Part shown: positions 9,972 to 21,988 of the stretch, piece after piece
How positions within the stretch are numbered: the first letter of the stretch is position 1
How the letters are laid out: every line of letters begins with the position of its first letter
Assembly: GCA_030762895.1 (NCBI GenBank)
Contig: CM061068.1
Coordinates: 39,914,783 to 39,978,782, forward strand
Reading direction: 5' to 3'
Origin: Sophora flavescens
Taxonomy: Eukaryota > Streptophyta > Magnoliopsida > Fabales > Fabaceae
DNA: 64,000 nt
The notes under the pieces: model-generated
Told to the model about the DNA's origin: nothing
Database searches by the model: none
Seen by the model: only the letters and a program-made list of their open reading frames with translations
Made by a program: the position numbers and the translations under genes

Positions 9972-10765
9972 TAGAGCTCTCAAAGTGAGTTAACTCGGCT
10001 CACCCGAGTGGGCTCACCAGGGGTTGAGCGAAAAGTGGATCGAGCCGAGTTGGCTCACTTTTTCAATGAGCTAAGAAATTGTCAACCCGGCTCGACCCAC
10101 CACGGGTTGGTGGGTTAACCGGGTTGGCTCGCTTAGAATTAAAAAAATTAAAAATTAAAGAAAAAAAACAGAATTCAAAGGAGCAGTGGAGAGGGAGAAC
10201 GACTCAGGTGATGACGTTCGGTCATTCGCAGCGGTGGCGTTCGCAGTTCTCACAGGGGTTCACGACAGTGGCGTTCGTAGCTCACACGACAGGAGGCGAG
10301 GCGATCATTCGACGTGCGACGGAGGTGAGGCAGTCAGGCAACATGCGACGGAGGCAAGGCAGTCAGGCAACTTGCGACGGGAGGCGAGGCGGCATTCTTT
10401 TGTCCACTCTATGGAAACTGAGATGAGGCTAGCAGGCAGCAGCTATCGGTTGCTAAGATAGGTCAAAGGTGTCGAGCTGAGTGAGAGAGGGATGGGGAAA
10501 GTGGGTTGGGTTGGGCTGCAAAATGGTATTGTCTAACTAAACTTGGGCTGTTGTATGTTCGTGTGTAGTAAAAAAAATTAAAAAGCATCTAGCTCACGGG
10601 TCAGCCCGGCTCATCACAGGTTGAACCCGGTTAACCTGCAAGTTAAGTGAGCCGGGTCAAAATGACCCGGGGTCAAAACGAGCAGACTTTTTTGCAACCC
10701 AACCCACCAGTGAGCCAAGTTGAGTCGGGCTGACTCACGGGTTGTAACCCATATTAACAGCTCTA
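9972..10765. mobile_element. Non-autonomous hAT element, 794 bp, with 8-bp TSD
   Basis: Terminal inverted repeats are TAGAGCTCTCAA and TTAACAGCTCTA (imperfect), flanked by exact 8-bp direct repeats ATTTTAAC at 9964-9971 and 10766-10773. Subterminal parts are rich in GGCTCAC/GGGTTG motifs. The interior is A-rich, then G+C-rich with a short tandem repeat of GAGGCAGTCAGGCAAC-like units at about 10325-10390. The open frames in it have no recognisable transposase. It is inserted next to, or within, the hAT-like element starting at 9695. Confidence 0.85.
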
Positions 10766-10773
10766 ATTTTAAC

Positions 10774-11297
10774 CCATTTCTCTATACTAGAACAATAGAA
10801 CATTTATGAAAGACAAGAACTATTTGTTCATATTAACCACTATTTGATTTAATGACGAGTGAGGAAAATTCTTGACCAATTTTGGGAGTTTGAGAAACAT
10901 AATTATTGATATTTTTTATCACTTTTTTTATGTTAAATATTCTTTTATATTAATTCTATGTATCTATTTTTACTTATCCTATTTTTCCTTGAATTAGCTA
11001 TAAATAAATTGTACCTAATTATTTTTCTAATTTTCTTAATCGATGCCTTACTTTTCATGTTTACTCAATCAAGTATATACATGATATACATCAAAACTTT
11101 TTGCAAAATATAACTTTAAGACGTTAACATTTATTCTAAGTATTCTCGTATTTGTTATTCTAACAAAAATATTAAAGAGAATGAAGATGTTAATTCGTAT
11201 ATAAAAATATGAAAAACAATGCTTGAGTATGAGTAATATTACAATTTTAAAAATAATTGTATATGTATATAGTAGTTCGATTTGGATTGGATTGGGG
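10774..11297. other. A+T-rich spacer, no gene seen
   Basis: A+T-rich sequence between the 794-bp hAT element and the L1 LINE. It is probably the inner part of the hAT-like element that starts at 9695, because its last 20 bases repeat the GATTTGGATTGG motif. Nothing else is recognised. Confidence 0.4.
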
Positions 11298-11602
11298 AAG
11301 TCAATAGTAGGCCCCGCCCAAGCAAGCCAACGAAGGGTGGTGTGGTCAGAGACACATCCAAACCTACCAAATCCTTCAAGGTGGGGGCGCAGGTGATGGA
11401 AGTATCCCAGCAGGGGAGGGATATGGAGAATCACCCGGAGAATGAAAAGGAAATGGAGCTTGGGGGAGGTAGTGGTTGCGGGAAGGATATTGAGGTTGAA
11501 GGAGAATGGGGGTTCGATAAGGACAAGGGAGTGCAGAGTATGCTGGTAGATGGGAAGGGTGAGTCTTCACCCATTGTTCAAATGGTTGTTTTGGATGACT
11601 GA
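11298..11602 (+). pseudogene. L1 ORF1 C-terminal remnant
   Basis: An open frame ending at 11600 encodes a Gly/Glu-rich, low-complexity segment like the poorly conserved C-terminal tail of plant L1 ORF1 (gag-like) proteins. It overlaps the start of the endonuclease ORF region in another frame, as is usual in L1. The N-terminal part with the zinc knuckle is missing through 5' truncation. The assignment rests mainly on position. Confidence 0.5.
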
Positions 11603-11648
11603 GCCTGCTGTCATGGTGGAGCTGTACCTTCGTTCGCAGGGTTTCCTT

Positions 11649-14600
11649 ATGAATCTGCTATCTTGGAATGTTAGGGGGGCGGGGTCGAGAACTTTCCCCC
11701 GCCTCATTCGCGACTTGGTAGGGAAGCATAAAGTCAGTGTCCTCGTAATCTTGGAGCCAAGGATACGTGGGGAGAGAGCTCTGAAAGTCCTTAGGAGTTT
11801 GGGGTTTGACAAATGGTGCAGAGTGGATGCTACAGACTTTGCTAGAGGGATTTGGCTTTTGTGGGATTCCTCAATAGCGACCCTTGATATTTTGACCTTA
11901 TATGACCAATTCATTCATGCTAAGGTATGTCTGGTAGATGGTAGTGGTATATGGTGTCTAACCTGTGTTTATGGCTGCCTGAGGTTAGCAGGCAGAGACG
12001 TATTGTGGGAGGGGCTATCTGAACTGGCTACCCACATGACGGATCTGTGGATGGTGATAGGGGACTTCAACGCCTTGTTGTCCCCAGCAGAGAAAAAAGG
12101 GGGAGCAAGGACCTGTAGGGCCTCTATGACAAGATTCAATGATTGCCTAAGTAGATGTGGCTTGTTTGATTTGGGGTTTATTTGAATGGAGTGGGATTAA
12201 GGAGAGGCTTGACAAAGGGGTCTGTAACTTAAGTCAGAGGACCAAGTTCCCGGAAGCTTCCCTCTTGCACCTTCCTTCCTTCAAATCGGACCACAAGCCA
12301 ATCTTGCTCAACCTAAAGGAGAATGAGGCTAGTGCGAGCAGAGCCAAACCGTTTCGTGTCCTAGCAAGTTGGCTAGCATATTCTTCCTTCCTTGTTATTA
12401 TAAGGGAGGCTTGGGAGGCGAGTGCGGATTGGAACACAGCAGTGGAGCGTTTCAGAGAGGAAGCTGCTGAATGGAACCGATCCCATTTTGGTAACATCTT
12501 CCACCGCAAAAGAAGACTGATGGGGAGGTTGGAAGGAATAAATCGCCAGCTGCAGAAAGAGCTATGGAAACAGTACAATGACATCCTTGCACAGGAGGAG
12601 TTATTCTTGTATCAGAAATCTTGAGTGCGATGGTTGAAGTTTGGTGATCGTAACACGAGATTTTTTCATATCTCCACGGTTACAAGGAAACGAAACAGAA
12701 TTGAAGCTCTGGAAAATGATCAGGGGGAGACGGTCACAGACCAGGGTCTGCTTCGAGAAATGGTTGGTAGTTATTTCCAGGAGCTTTATGAAGCAGCATA
12801 TGTTTTGTCTCGAATGCAGTGTTCAGTGTGTTTTCCCCACCTACCCGATAGTGCCTTGCAAGACTTGAATAGTCAACTTTGTGATAGGGAGATAAAAGAT
12901 GCTATATTTTGCATGGGACCTCTAAAAGCACCAGGATTGGATGGGTTACAACCCATTTTTTATCACACTAAATGGGATACACTAGCTGCACCTCTGACTA
13001 ATTTGATTAGAAACATTTTTAATGATCCTAGGGAGGTTCAGAAGGTTAATGAGACCCTCTTGGTTTTGATACCGAAAGTGGAAGGGGCACACCTCGTGAA
13101 GCAATTCCGGTCGATTAGTTTATGTAACGTGAGCTACAAGATAGTTACTAAAATCATTGCTTCGCAGCTCAGGAGACATATTGGGGCCTTGGTGGCTCCT
13201 AATCAATGTAGCTTCCTCCTGGGTCGTCATAGTTCGGAAAATATAGTGATAGCCCAGGAAGTTTTCCACACGATGAGAACGTTGAAGACCAAGAAGGGGA
13301 TGATGGCTATAAAGGTAGACTTGGAGAAGATGTATGATAGATTGAGGTGGGAATTTTTTAGGGAATCACTGCAACTAATCGGCCTCCAGCAGAACCTCAT
13401 TGATCCTATTATGGAGTGTGTTTCCTCGTGTAGTATGCATATCCTTTTTCAATGGGGATAAGACTGAAAAAATTTTTCCATCGAGAGGCATTAGACAGGG
13501 AGACCCACTGTCTCCTTATCTGTTTGTCCTGTGTATGGAGAGGCTTAGCCACATTATTGAAGAGGCAGTGAGAGAGGGGAAATGGAAGCCGGTGAAACTC
13601 AGTAAGCAAGGTCCACCCAAATCACACTTGTTCTTTGCGGATGATCTCATCCTGTTTGGAGAGGCTTCCATAAATCAAATGGAGACGATGATGGATTGCT
13701 TGGGGGTCTTTTGTGCAGCTTCGGGTCAGCGGGTGAGTGTGGAGAAAACACGTCTCTTAGTGTCAAAAAATGTGAACCATAACAGAGTGATCCAGCTGAG
13801 AGACATGTGCGATTTTCCCCTAACTGGAGACCTTGGTCAGTTCCTTGGAGTGCCCTTAATTCATAGAAGGAGTGATAAGAGTACTTACCAATATTTGGTT
13901 GATAACACTCAAAGGAAGTTGAGTTCTTGGAAAGCTAATTCTCTATCCTTTGCGGGTAGATGTACTCTTGTGCAAGCAGTTACTTCGGCCCTTCCAACTT
14001 ACACCATCCAAACGGTCTTACTTCCAAAGCATGTGTGCTCTACCATGGAGAAACTAGGTAGAGATTTTTTATGGGGAGATGGGGAGGAAGAAAAGAAATG
14101 CCACACTGTTGCTTGGAACCGAATTTGTCTACCGAAAAGCATCGATGGGCTTGGGTGTAGAAACCTGCATGCAGCCAACAGAGCCTTCATGATGAAACTA
14201 GGACAGGGTTTAATAGCCAAGCCCGATGCTCTTTGGGTAAGGGTCGTGAAGAGCAAATATAAATGTGAGGATACCATCTTACCCACTGTAAAGAAGAGGA
14301 CGTGCATGTCGGAAGTGTGGCGTGGAGTGTGTGCAACATAGGGGAATGTGTTGAAAGGAATTCGATGGATTGTGGGTGATGGTGGGACTACAAAGTTTTG
14401 GGTAGATATTTGGCTCCCCTCAAGAGTGTGCTTGGGCAATATTTGCCATGCAATACCACCAATGGAAGAGTCTTGGTCGGTCAATAAGTATGTGGATGCA
14501 GTGGGGACGTGGAATATTAATAAAATTCACCAATTACTCCCAGATTGGTGCCTGGCAGAGATCCTGAGTATCCCTCCTCCAAATCCGAATCGTGGAAACG

Positions 14601-14845
14601 ACTTCCCTGCATGGGGGTTGTCGAGTGATGGGGAGTTTTCCACTGCCTCGGCGTACAAGTTAATCACAGACACTATTGGAGTAACAGCTGAGGCTATATG
14701 GCAGAAGGTATGGAAATGGAATAGGCCTCGAAGAGTGAGACAGTTCATGTGGCTTGCTTTACAAGGGGACCTCATGACTAACTTACGGAGATGGTCTTAT
14801 GGGTTTGCAGAGGACGTAATGTGCCCCTTATGCCAAACATGGCAT
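11649..14845 (+). pseudogene. L1 ORF2: endonuclease and reverse transcriptase, broken
   Basis: Begins MNLLSWNVRGAGS (endonuclease; GDFNALL at about 12060). A frameshift near 12160-12185 moves to the next frame (SDHKPILLNL, end of the endonuclease). An in-frame TGA at 12622-12624 replaces what is normally an Arg before VRWLKFGDRNTRFFH. Reverse transcriptase follows (KAPGLDGLQPIFY, then a second frameshift near 13445, RQGDPLSPYLFVLC, FFADDLILFGEA). A TAG at 14339-14341 falls where a Trp is usual. A zinc-knuckle CPLC segment is reached before the sequence breaks off at the LTR insertion. The catalytic FADD is still present, but the protein cannot be made in one piece. Confidence 0.88.
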
Positions 14846-16703
14846 GACCCGAATTTTGTAGCCATGACCGACCGAAAGGGAAAGCTTTCTCTTTCCCCTT
14901 CGCAGCCTCACTAGCATACACAAATTCATCTCATCCAAAATAAAAAGATTATATTCATTACTTACTTAAAGAATATCATGCATTAGAGTGACTAACAATA
15001 CAAAAAAAATTTACAAAGTTCTTCTTAAATAAAATAAAATAAAATAAAAACTAAGGGTACAACCCCTTAAGCTATTCACATGGCATCCAAGTTTTCTGGT
15101 AGTTTTGTAGATACCTGCAGCTGAAATGGTAGACGTGGAGTGAGTCCTTGACTCGGTGAGGAATTTCCCCCAAACACATGCAATAACAAAAAGTCAATGG
15201 TGAACTAAAGTCACAAACTCAGACGCCAAGTGCTAGATCAAACTATTATATAATTATTTTCCATTTACACATTACGAGTGCCTTCACAGATGTAAATCAT
15301 CTCATAAACTAATAAAATATTGTGTGAACATTTTGTCCCTCAAAAGAGTACTTGTGGAATGGCTTGTACTACATCATTTTCTCATAACATATATCCCGCT
15401 CAAGGGGTTAATATCATATCATATATATCGAATCTTTGGGTCCACTTGGGGTTGTTCGCTCAAGGTCCCCCACCCTGACGGTTTTAATTTCTTACCACGG
15501 AGATACCGCACCCTCCGACAAACATCAACATCCCTCCTTAACGCCCGGGGTATCTAACGAGGTCCCCTGATCCCCGACGATGATATTTATATACCGGAGC
15601 CTCCCGCTCCCCGATTCGCCTACCCAAAAATTGGTAACCATTCTTGACAATCCATTCCACCAAGTACACTTTCAACCACAACAATAAAAGCAACAATACA
15701 ATCATCACATTCCAAGTGTCGGCTTTTCTTGCATCAACACCATATAATAAAAATTCACAATGATATTTAAATCTTCGCATTTAAAAGTGTTAATATCTAA
15801 TGGCCTAATCATTATATTATTAGCATAAACCTTCACAATAACATCAACATGATATATACTCATCTCCAAAGCATACTTCCATATCATATAAACAATCTCA
15901 TCATAATAATAAGCAGCCTAAAAAAAATTCGCATCACACATTCAACATATATCACTTTTCCATCATTAAAACACAATATAAAAAAATACAAGTCAAAACT
16001 CATAATACCATTATTATTGTTATACTATTACATTAATGAACCCTGTTTAGTGATGCCTAATATATACCTACTCAACTATATTGACGTGACAGAATTCAAA
16101 AAAATAAAAAGAAATTCATCAACATCGCAAGCACTAAAGCGTTTGGCTTGATGAAATGGTCCAATTGCAAGCCACCTAATTTTATTTCAATGTTCATTTA
16201 TTTTATTTATAATCTAATGTAGAATGACTTGCATCAGTCACAAGAATACAAAATACAAGATTTACTTATTAGGTGCAGGGGAGAGCCATGCGGCATTAAC
16301 CCTTTTTTTTAAATAAAATAAATAAATAAAATTTCGCAGTTCACCCCTAGTTCAGTGCAGCACTGCGGCTTGCGCTGCTATTCGGTCATAGAGAATCGTT
16401 TTCTCATCATAAAAAAATTTCAATCAGATTGGGCAAGCACGTAATACAGGAAACATGGTTAACAAAAATAATTCATTCAACAACTCACATAAGGATCCTT
16501 TTCATACCATTAGCATATGAACACGAAAAAAAATGAAGCATTTCAAACTATTAATTTTACCAATGGCAAACCGACAAAAATTACATCTCATGACATATAA
16601 ATCCCTCACCTTAGATTGAAGATTCAAAGGTTTCAAGAGCAAAATGAAAACGAAGAAGAGAACTGAGTTCCAAGCTTTTCCTTTTGCTCCCTCTTCTCCC
16701 AAG

Positions 16704-16916
16704 TATTACAATGTGTGTAATCTGAATAATATTCTTTATGTATATATTTCTGTGTAGATGATTTACAATCAGAGGCATATATAGCCTTCTAGCTATGACT
16801 AAGTCATGAACTAAAATAACAGAAAGGAGATAAAAAAGGAAACAGAACTTATCATCTAAAACAGAACTATTAACCAAAGTTGTTACAACTGTAACCAATA
16901 ATGAATATGGCTAATA
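16704..16916 (-). repeat. 3' LTR of copia-1 (213 bp)
   Basis: Almost identical to 21392-21613. It adjoins the polypurine tract (minus-strand TTGAGGGGGG, + strand 16917-16926), which overlaps the stop codon of the RNase H frame. Confidence 0.93.
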
Positions 16917-16922
16917 CCCCCC

Positions 16923-18143
16923 TCAAGCTGTTGAGTGGATGCTCATCACTCCCAGCTTGGTCAAAAAGGTGTGGAAAGGTAAAGGATCCAGGGCCTTGGT
17001 GAGAAGATCGGCTAGTTGATTTGTACTAGCAATAGGTAATAGATTGAATAGATTGGCTTGTAATTTTTCTCGAACAAGATGACAGTCGAGCTTGACATGT
17101 TTAGTTCTTTCGTGAAAAGAGGCATTGGCTGCAATATGTCTTGCAGATTGACTATCACAATATAGAAGAGCTTGAGGCAATGGAGGAAGGCGAAGATCCT
17201 GAAGTAAGTAATGAAGCCATTGTAGCTCACAAACCGTGGAGGCCAACGCCCGATACTCGGCTTCGGAGGAAGAACGAGAGACTGTCGGTTGCTTTTTGGA
17301 CTTCCATGAGATGAGAGAGACGCCAAGGAATACACAAAACCCAGTGATGGATTTGCGAGAATCTGTACAGGTTGCCCAATCGGAGTCGCTAAAGGCTTTA
17401 AGTTGAACTGTAGTGTTGCTGGGGTAGAAAAGACCATGTGTAGGAGAATGCTTGATGTACCGGAGAACACGAACAGCGGCATCGTGGTGGAGAGAAGTTG
17501 GATTTGCCATGAATTGGCTTAACTGTTGGACAGAAAAAGACAAGTCAGGATGAGTGGTTGTTAAATATAAGAGCTTACCTATCAATCTTCTATAAGCAGA
17601 AGGGTCTTGTAGGGGAGTTCCGCCAGTGGTTGTTAAGCGGGTCCCTTTGGACATAGGAGTCGGAATAGGTTTACATGCTAGTAATCCAAATTCAGAGAGA
17701 ATGTCTAAGTCATATTTGCGCTGGCATAAGTGAATTCCAGCCCTTGATCGAGCTATTTCCAAGCCGAGAAAGTATTTGAGAGGGCCAAGATCTTTGATTT
17801 GAAAGTGAGTGTTCAAAATATGTTTAATGTTGGCAATTTCAACTAAGTCAGTGCCTGCAATAATGATATCGTCAACATACACTAAAATAACAGAAAGGGA
17901 GCCAGAAAATTGTTTAACAAAAAGAGAAGAGTCAGAAGTGGATTGAGAATAATCATGAGTAATAAGGAAGGATGATAAACTAGCAAACCATTGGCGGCTT
18001 GATTGTTTCAAGCCATAAATGGATTTAAACAATTTGCAAACTTTATTAGGTCGAGAAATTTGTAAACCAGGTGGTATATGCATATAGACCTCTTCATCTA
18101 AGTGGCCATGTAGAAATGCATTGTGCACATCTAGTTGGTGCAA
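16923..18143 (-). pseudogene. Copia-1 reverse transcriptase and RNase H segment
   Basis: An open frame of 406 aa. The reverse transcriptase part shows MHQLDVHNAFLHGHLDEEVY, SIYGLKQSSRQWF and the catalytic YVDDIIIAG at about residue 92. The RNase H part shows FSDSDWATCTDSRKSITGF, SRSSSEAEYRALA and the ERTKHVKLDCH motif. The frame is continuous upstream of its first Met to 18300, where a TAA stop separates it from the integrase frame. The catalytic residues look intact. Confidence 0.9.
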
Positions 18144-18296
18144 ATGCCAATTCTGGGCAGAGGCAAATGAAATTAAAAGCCTAATAGTAGTTAATTTGGC
18201 TACAGGAGAGTATGTATCAAAAAAATCAATACCCTCAATTTGAGTAAAACCTTTTGCAACGAGGCGAGCTTTATACCTCCCAATCGTGCCATCTGC

Positions 18297-19292
18297 TTAG
18301 TACTTGATTTTGTATACCCATTTACAGCCTATAGGCTTTTTACCTTCGGGTAAATCAGTGATGAGCCAAGTGTTATTGTGTTGTAAGGCATTCAGTTCTG
18401 AATGCATTGCCTTAATCCAATGAGAGTGCCTGCTGGCTTGGGAGTGAGTCTTGGGTTCTTCACGGGCAGAAATGGAAAGAGTGAAGTGGAGATGCTGTGG
18501 TGATAGCCGAGAGTAAGACAGGACAGAAGATAATGGGTATGTGATGTTGTTTGTGGCAGGAGCTGATGCAGTAGATAAGTAGTTGCAATGAAAATCCTGC
18601 AGGTATCTAGGCGGTTGTTTTATGCGATCAGATTTTCTGAGAGCAATTGGTGCTGGAGAATCTGGAATTGTGGCAGCAGGGGATGGAATTGGCGAGTCGT
18701 GTGCAGAGGTGATGGGAAGAGAAACCTGTGGAGGGATGGAGGAAGGTTGTGCAGATGGCATGTCAAGTAGAAAAATAGGATCCCAATAAATAGAGTTAGA
18801 GTCATGAATAGAGGAAATATTATCAGAGGGGTTAGAATAAGGGAAAAAGTGCTCATAAAAAATAGCATTCCTAGATATGAATGTAGTTCTAGTATGTAAG
18901 TCAAACAAAAGATAGCCTTTAGTGCCTGTTTTAAAATCGAGAAACAAACATTTCCTAGCCCTAGGATCAAGCTTGTGTCTATTATGGGTTAAAGTGGAAG
19001 CATAGGCTAAACAACCAAAAACTTTTAGATCTAGGAAAGTAGGAGGAGAGGCATACATCATTTCATAAAGGGTTCTATTTTGGAGAACCGGAGTGGGCAG
19101 TTTGTTAATGAGATGTGCTAAATGGCAGAGAGCATAAGACCAAAAAAATTTGGGCAATTTAGAGTGGAATAACAAAGCTCTTGTGACATTCAACAAGTGT
19201 CTATGTTTGCGTTCGACAACAGAATTCTGTTGTGGTGTTTCAACGCAAGACTTTTGATGTAGAATTCCTAAAGTAGCATAAAAAGATGGCAT
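18297..19292 (-). pseudogene. Copia-1 integrase C-terminal and linker segment
   Basis: A 331-aa frame beginning in the integrase core (NSVVERKHRHLLN carries the catalytic Glu) and ending in the reverse transcriptase N-terminus (NALQHNNTWLITDLPEGKKPIGCKWVYKIKY) at an in-frame stop at 18297-18299. The next codons (GTIGRYKARLVAKGF) continue the same frame, so a single nonsense change splits the polyprotein here. The boundary to the preceding frame near 19320-19345 is a frameshift. Confidence 0.88.
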
Positions 19293-20089
19293 GTGGAATT
19301 CAGGGCCATTGTCAGTGCGAATGACCTTGATTTTTGCAGAAATTGGGTAGAAACATAGTTAAAGAAATGTTTAATACAATCTCTTGTATCAGATTTGGCT
19401 TTCATCAGAAAAATCCAAGTAAAACGACTGAAATCATCAATAATGGTTAAGAAATAATGATGTCCCTGAAAAGATTGAACATTAATGGGTCCCCATATGT
19501 CCATATGAATGAGATCAAAAGTGTTAGTGGAAATAGTTATGCTATTTGGAAAAGGCAATCGACTTTGTTTAGCAAGATGGCATGAGTCACAAACAAAATT
19601 TTTATTAGGAACAATATAAGGAAAAAGTTTACAAAGATGATGTAAAACATCATAAGAAGGATGTCCTAGCCGGAAGTGCCACAAATCAAACAAAACAGTG
19701 CGTTTATGTGAGTTTTTATTGCTAACAGTATGTAAAACAGTATGTTTATCTATATGAGTGTTCAACAGGAGGGGTGTGGGAGTATGCCGAATGATGTAAA
19801 GGTTGTGATGCAAGTCAGCATGCCCAATCATCCTCTGGGTAGTTCTTTCCTGTATGTCACAAGAAGAGGAGGAAAAAATTAGTTGATAATCCAAGGTATT
19901 GGTCAGTTTAGAGACTGAAATTAGGTTAAATCGAAAATCAGGAATATGTAGCACATCGTGTAAAGGAAGGACAGAATCAAGAAAGATAGTACCATAATAA
20001 TGAGCATAAAGAACCACTCCATTGGGTAATTTAACAGCAACAAGACTAATTTTATGATAAGTAGAAAAAAAAAATGTATTGATGGACAC
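19268..20089 (-). pseudogene. Copia-1 GAG-pre-integrase and integrase N-terminal segment
   Basis: Carries the GAG-pre-integrase HHCC finger (HFRLGHPSYDVLHHL ... CDSCHLAKQSRLPF) and the first part of the integrase core (FDLIHMDIWGPINVQSFQGHHYF, DDFSRFTW). It is separated from the gag frame by a frameshift at the A-run complementary to 20066-20076, and from the next frame near 19320-19345. Confidence 0.88.
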
Positions 20090-21333
20090 ACGTGATCACT
20101 AGCACCTGAATCTAATATCCAAAGAGAAGTGGCGTTTGTAGGAATACCTGATTGAGTGATACTGGAGACTATATGATGGTCAGAGGTTGAAGGCTTAGGG
20201 AGAGAACTCACAGTGGGAGGTTGTTCTTGTTTGTTAGCGTGTAAAAGAGAGATGAGGTATTGATAGTCATCTCTGGTTAGGGACAGTTGTTGCTCCATGT
20301 TGGGATGATGCAGGGTACCAATCTTGGCATTAGAATCTTGAGTATTAGAAGAAACATTCATGGTGGAGCCTTGATTTCTGGTTCGATAACCCGGGGGAAA
20401 GCCATGTTTAAAGTAACAATTGTCAACAGTGTGATTTGTGCGTTTGCAATGGGAACAAAGCATGGGTTGGCGGTTGTTATTAGAGCGACCCCTACCTCTT
20501 TCTTGAGTGGAATTGCCACGACCAGAATTGTTGAAATTGGGAGAATTGGTAGCAAAAGCAGTAGATTCCATAAGCTGTGTGCAAGAAGATGGTCTTTCTT
20601 GTTGTAAGACCAAGGAATATGCCTCACTAGCCGATGGCAAAGGGCTTATCATCAGAATTTGGGAACGAACAGATTGGTATGACTCGTTGAGACCTTTAAG
20701 AAAACAGATGGTGTGCTCTTTGTTCTTGTAGGTTTGAACCGAGTTGTTGAGGGGGCAAGAACATCGAGTGGTACAAATGCAAGATGGAGTGGGGCGCAGG
20801 AACTCGAGTTCGTCCCAAACAATCTTCAAATCAGTAAAAAAGGTAGATAAAGATTTGTCACCTTGGCGCATGGAGTGAATTTCTTGGAGTAAATCAGACA
20901 ATCGGAGGTCGTTGCCTTTGCTGAATCTGATTTCAAGATCCCGCCATAGATCCCTTGCAGTGTCAAAAGAGATGGTGCTATGCAAAATATGGGGCGACAA
21001 GGTACGGGTGATCCATGAGACGATGAGGTGATTGCAGCGAATCCATGTATCAAAAAGAGGATCGGATTCTGATGGCTGTGGGAGGCTACTATTGATGAAG
21101 GAAATCTTGTTCTTGGAGGATAAGGCGCGCTTAAGGGCTCTGCTCCAGGTGTAGTAGTTGTCACCATTGAAGGGTGGGGATACAAGAACGAAGCCTGGGT
21201 TTTCACCAGGGTGTAGGTAATAAGGATGGTTAGGGTTTTGTGTTGGATCGATCGGGGGTGGTGGTGGTGGTGGTGTTGGACCACTAGTGCCGCTATTATC
21301 AGAAAGGCTGGAGTTGATATTCTCATCAGCCAT
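19921..21333 (-). pseudogene. Copia-1 gag and protease start
   Basis: A 470-aa frame, of which about the first 420 residues are meaningful. A Pro-rich N-terminus is followed by a UBN2/retrotran_gag region (YYTWSRALKRALSSKNKISF, RDLWRDLEIRFSKGN, LNESYQSVRSQILM). A CCHC zinc knuckle reads CSHCKRTNHTVDNC and the protease active site reads LWILDSGASDH. Shortly after that, at an oligo-A run, the frame slips and the last 50 residues are nonsense. Met at 21333 is the natural start, 60 bp after the 5' LTR and primer site. Confidence 0.9.
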
Positions 21334-21381
21334 TTGTGAACAAATTGGAAGAAAACGGAAGCTTACATGAACAAAATAAAA

Positions 21382-21391
21382 GCTGATACCA
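21382..21391 (-). promoter_or_regulatory. Primer-binding site of copia-1
   Basis: Minus-strand TGGTATCAGC directly after the 5' LTR, complementary to the 3' end of initiator tRNA-Met, the usual primer of plant copia elements. Confidence 0.85.
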
Positions 21392-21613
21392 TATTACAAT
21401 GTGTGTAACCTGAATAATATTCTTTTTGTATATATTTATGTGTAGATGATTTACAATCAGAGGCATGTATAGCCTTCTAGCTATGACTAAGTCATGAACT
21501 AAAATAACAGAAAGGAGATAAAAAAGGAAACAGAACTAACAAAACTTATCATCTAAAATAGAACTATTAACCAAAGTTGTTACAACTGTAATCAAGAATG
21601 AATATGGCTAATA
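21392..21613 (-). repeat. 5' LTR of copia-1 (222 bp)
   Basis: Direct repeat of 16704-16916, with a 9-bp extra segment (AACTAACAAA-type) and a few substitutions. Short LTR with TATTAG...TAATA termini. Confidence 0.93.
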
Positions 21614-21934
21614 CCAAGGTCTCTCCACTCAAACCCTAAACCCTCTTTTGACATTTGGCAAAAAAAATCTGAAATGGGAAGGATGAGCTCCTCTTTTTAA
21701 ACAAAAAAAAAGTGTATCATAAACCATTGGACAATAATGTCCTTTACTAAAGTACTAAAGTCATTACAGACAAGACCAAAAAAATTAACATTAACTTATT
21801 AGTTAAATTTTAATTAACATGCTAATTATATGTCAAATTATGCACTATTATTTTTATGTCATAAAATCTTTATTTAATTCTATAAAGAAAGTCTTAGAGC
21901 ATTTTTTTATAGGTTACTTTATTTAAAACATTCA

Positions 21935-21937
<3 letters not shown>

Positions 21938-21982
<45 letters not shown>
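21938..21982. repeat. (AT)n microsatellite
   Basis: An uninterrupted AT dinucleotide run of about 44 bp, within the probable gypsy LTR. Confidence 0.95.

Positions 21983-21988
<6 letters not shown>

Larger units (their letters stand above)
16704..21613 (-). mobile_element. Ty1/copia retrotransposon, 4910 bp, with 5-bp TSD
   Basis: Direct LTRs lie at 16704-16916 (3' LTR) and 21392-21613 (5' LTR), flanked by the 5-bp duplication CCAAG (16699-16703 and 21614-21618). Domain order gag, protease, integrase, reverse transcriptase, RNase H (read on the minus strand) is that of copia. The LTRs begin TATTAG and end TAATA rather than TG...CA. A primer site TGGTATCAGC, complementary to initiator tRNA-Met, adjoins the 5' LTR, and a GGGGGG polypurine tract adjoins the 3' LTR. 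The two LTRs differ by a few substitutions and a 9-bp indel. Coding damage at three points makes it non-autonomous now. Confidence 0.93.

Noticed and set aside
10079..10461. Two G+C-rich open frames of 115 and 91 aa
   Set aside because: They lie inside the 794-bp hAT element and come from a short tandem repeat; no transposase motif.
15324..16151. Several frames of 60-100 aa between the L1 break and the copia
   Set aside because: LTR-like non-coding sequence with no recognisable domain.
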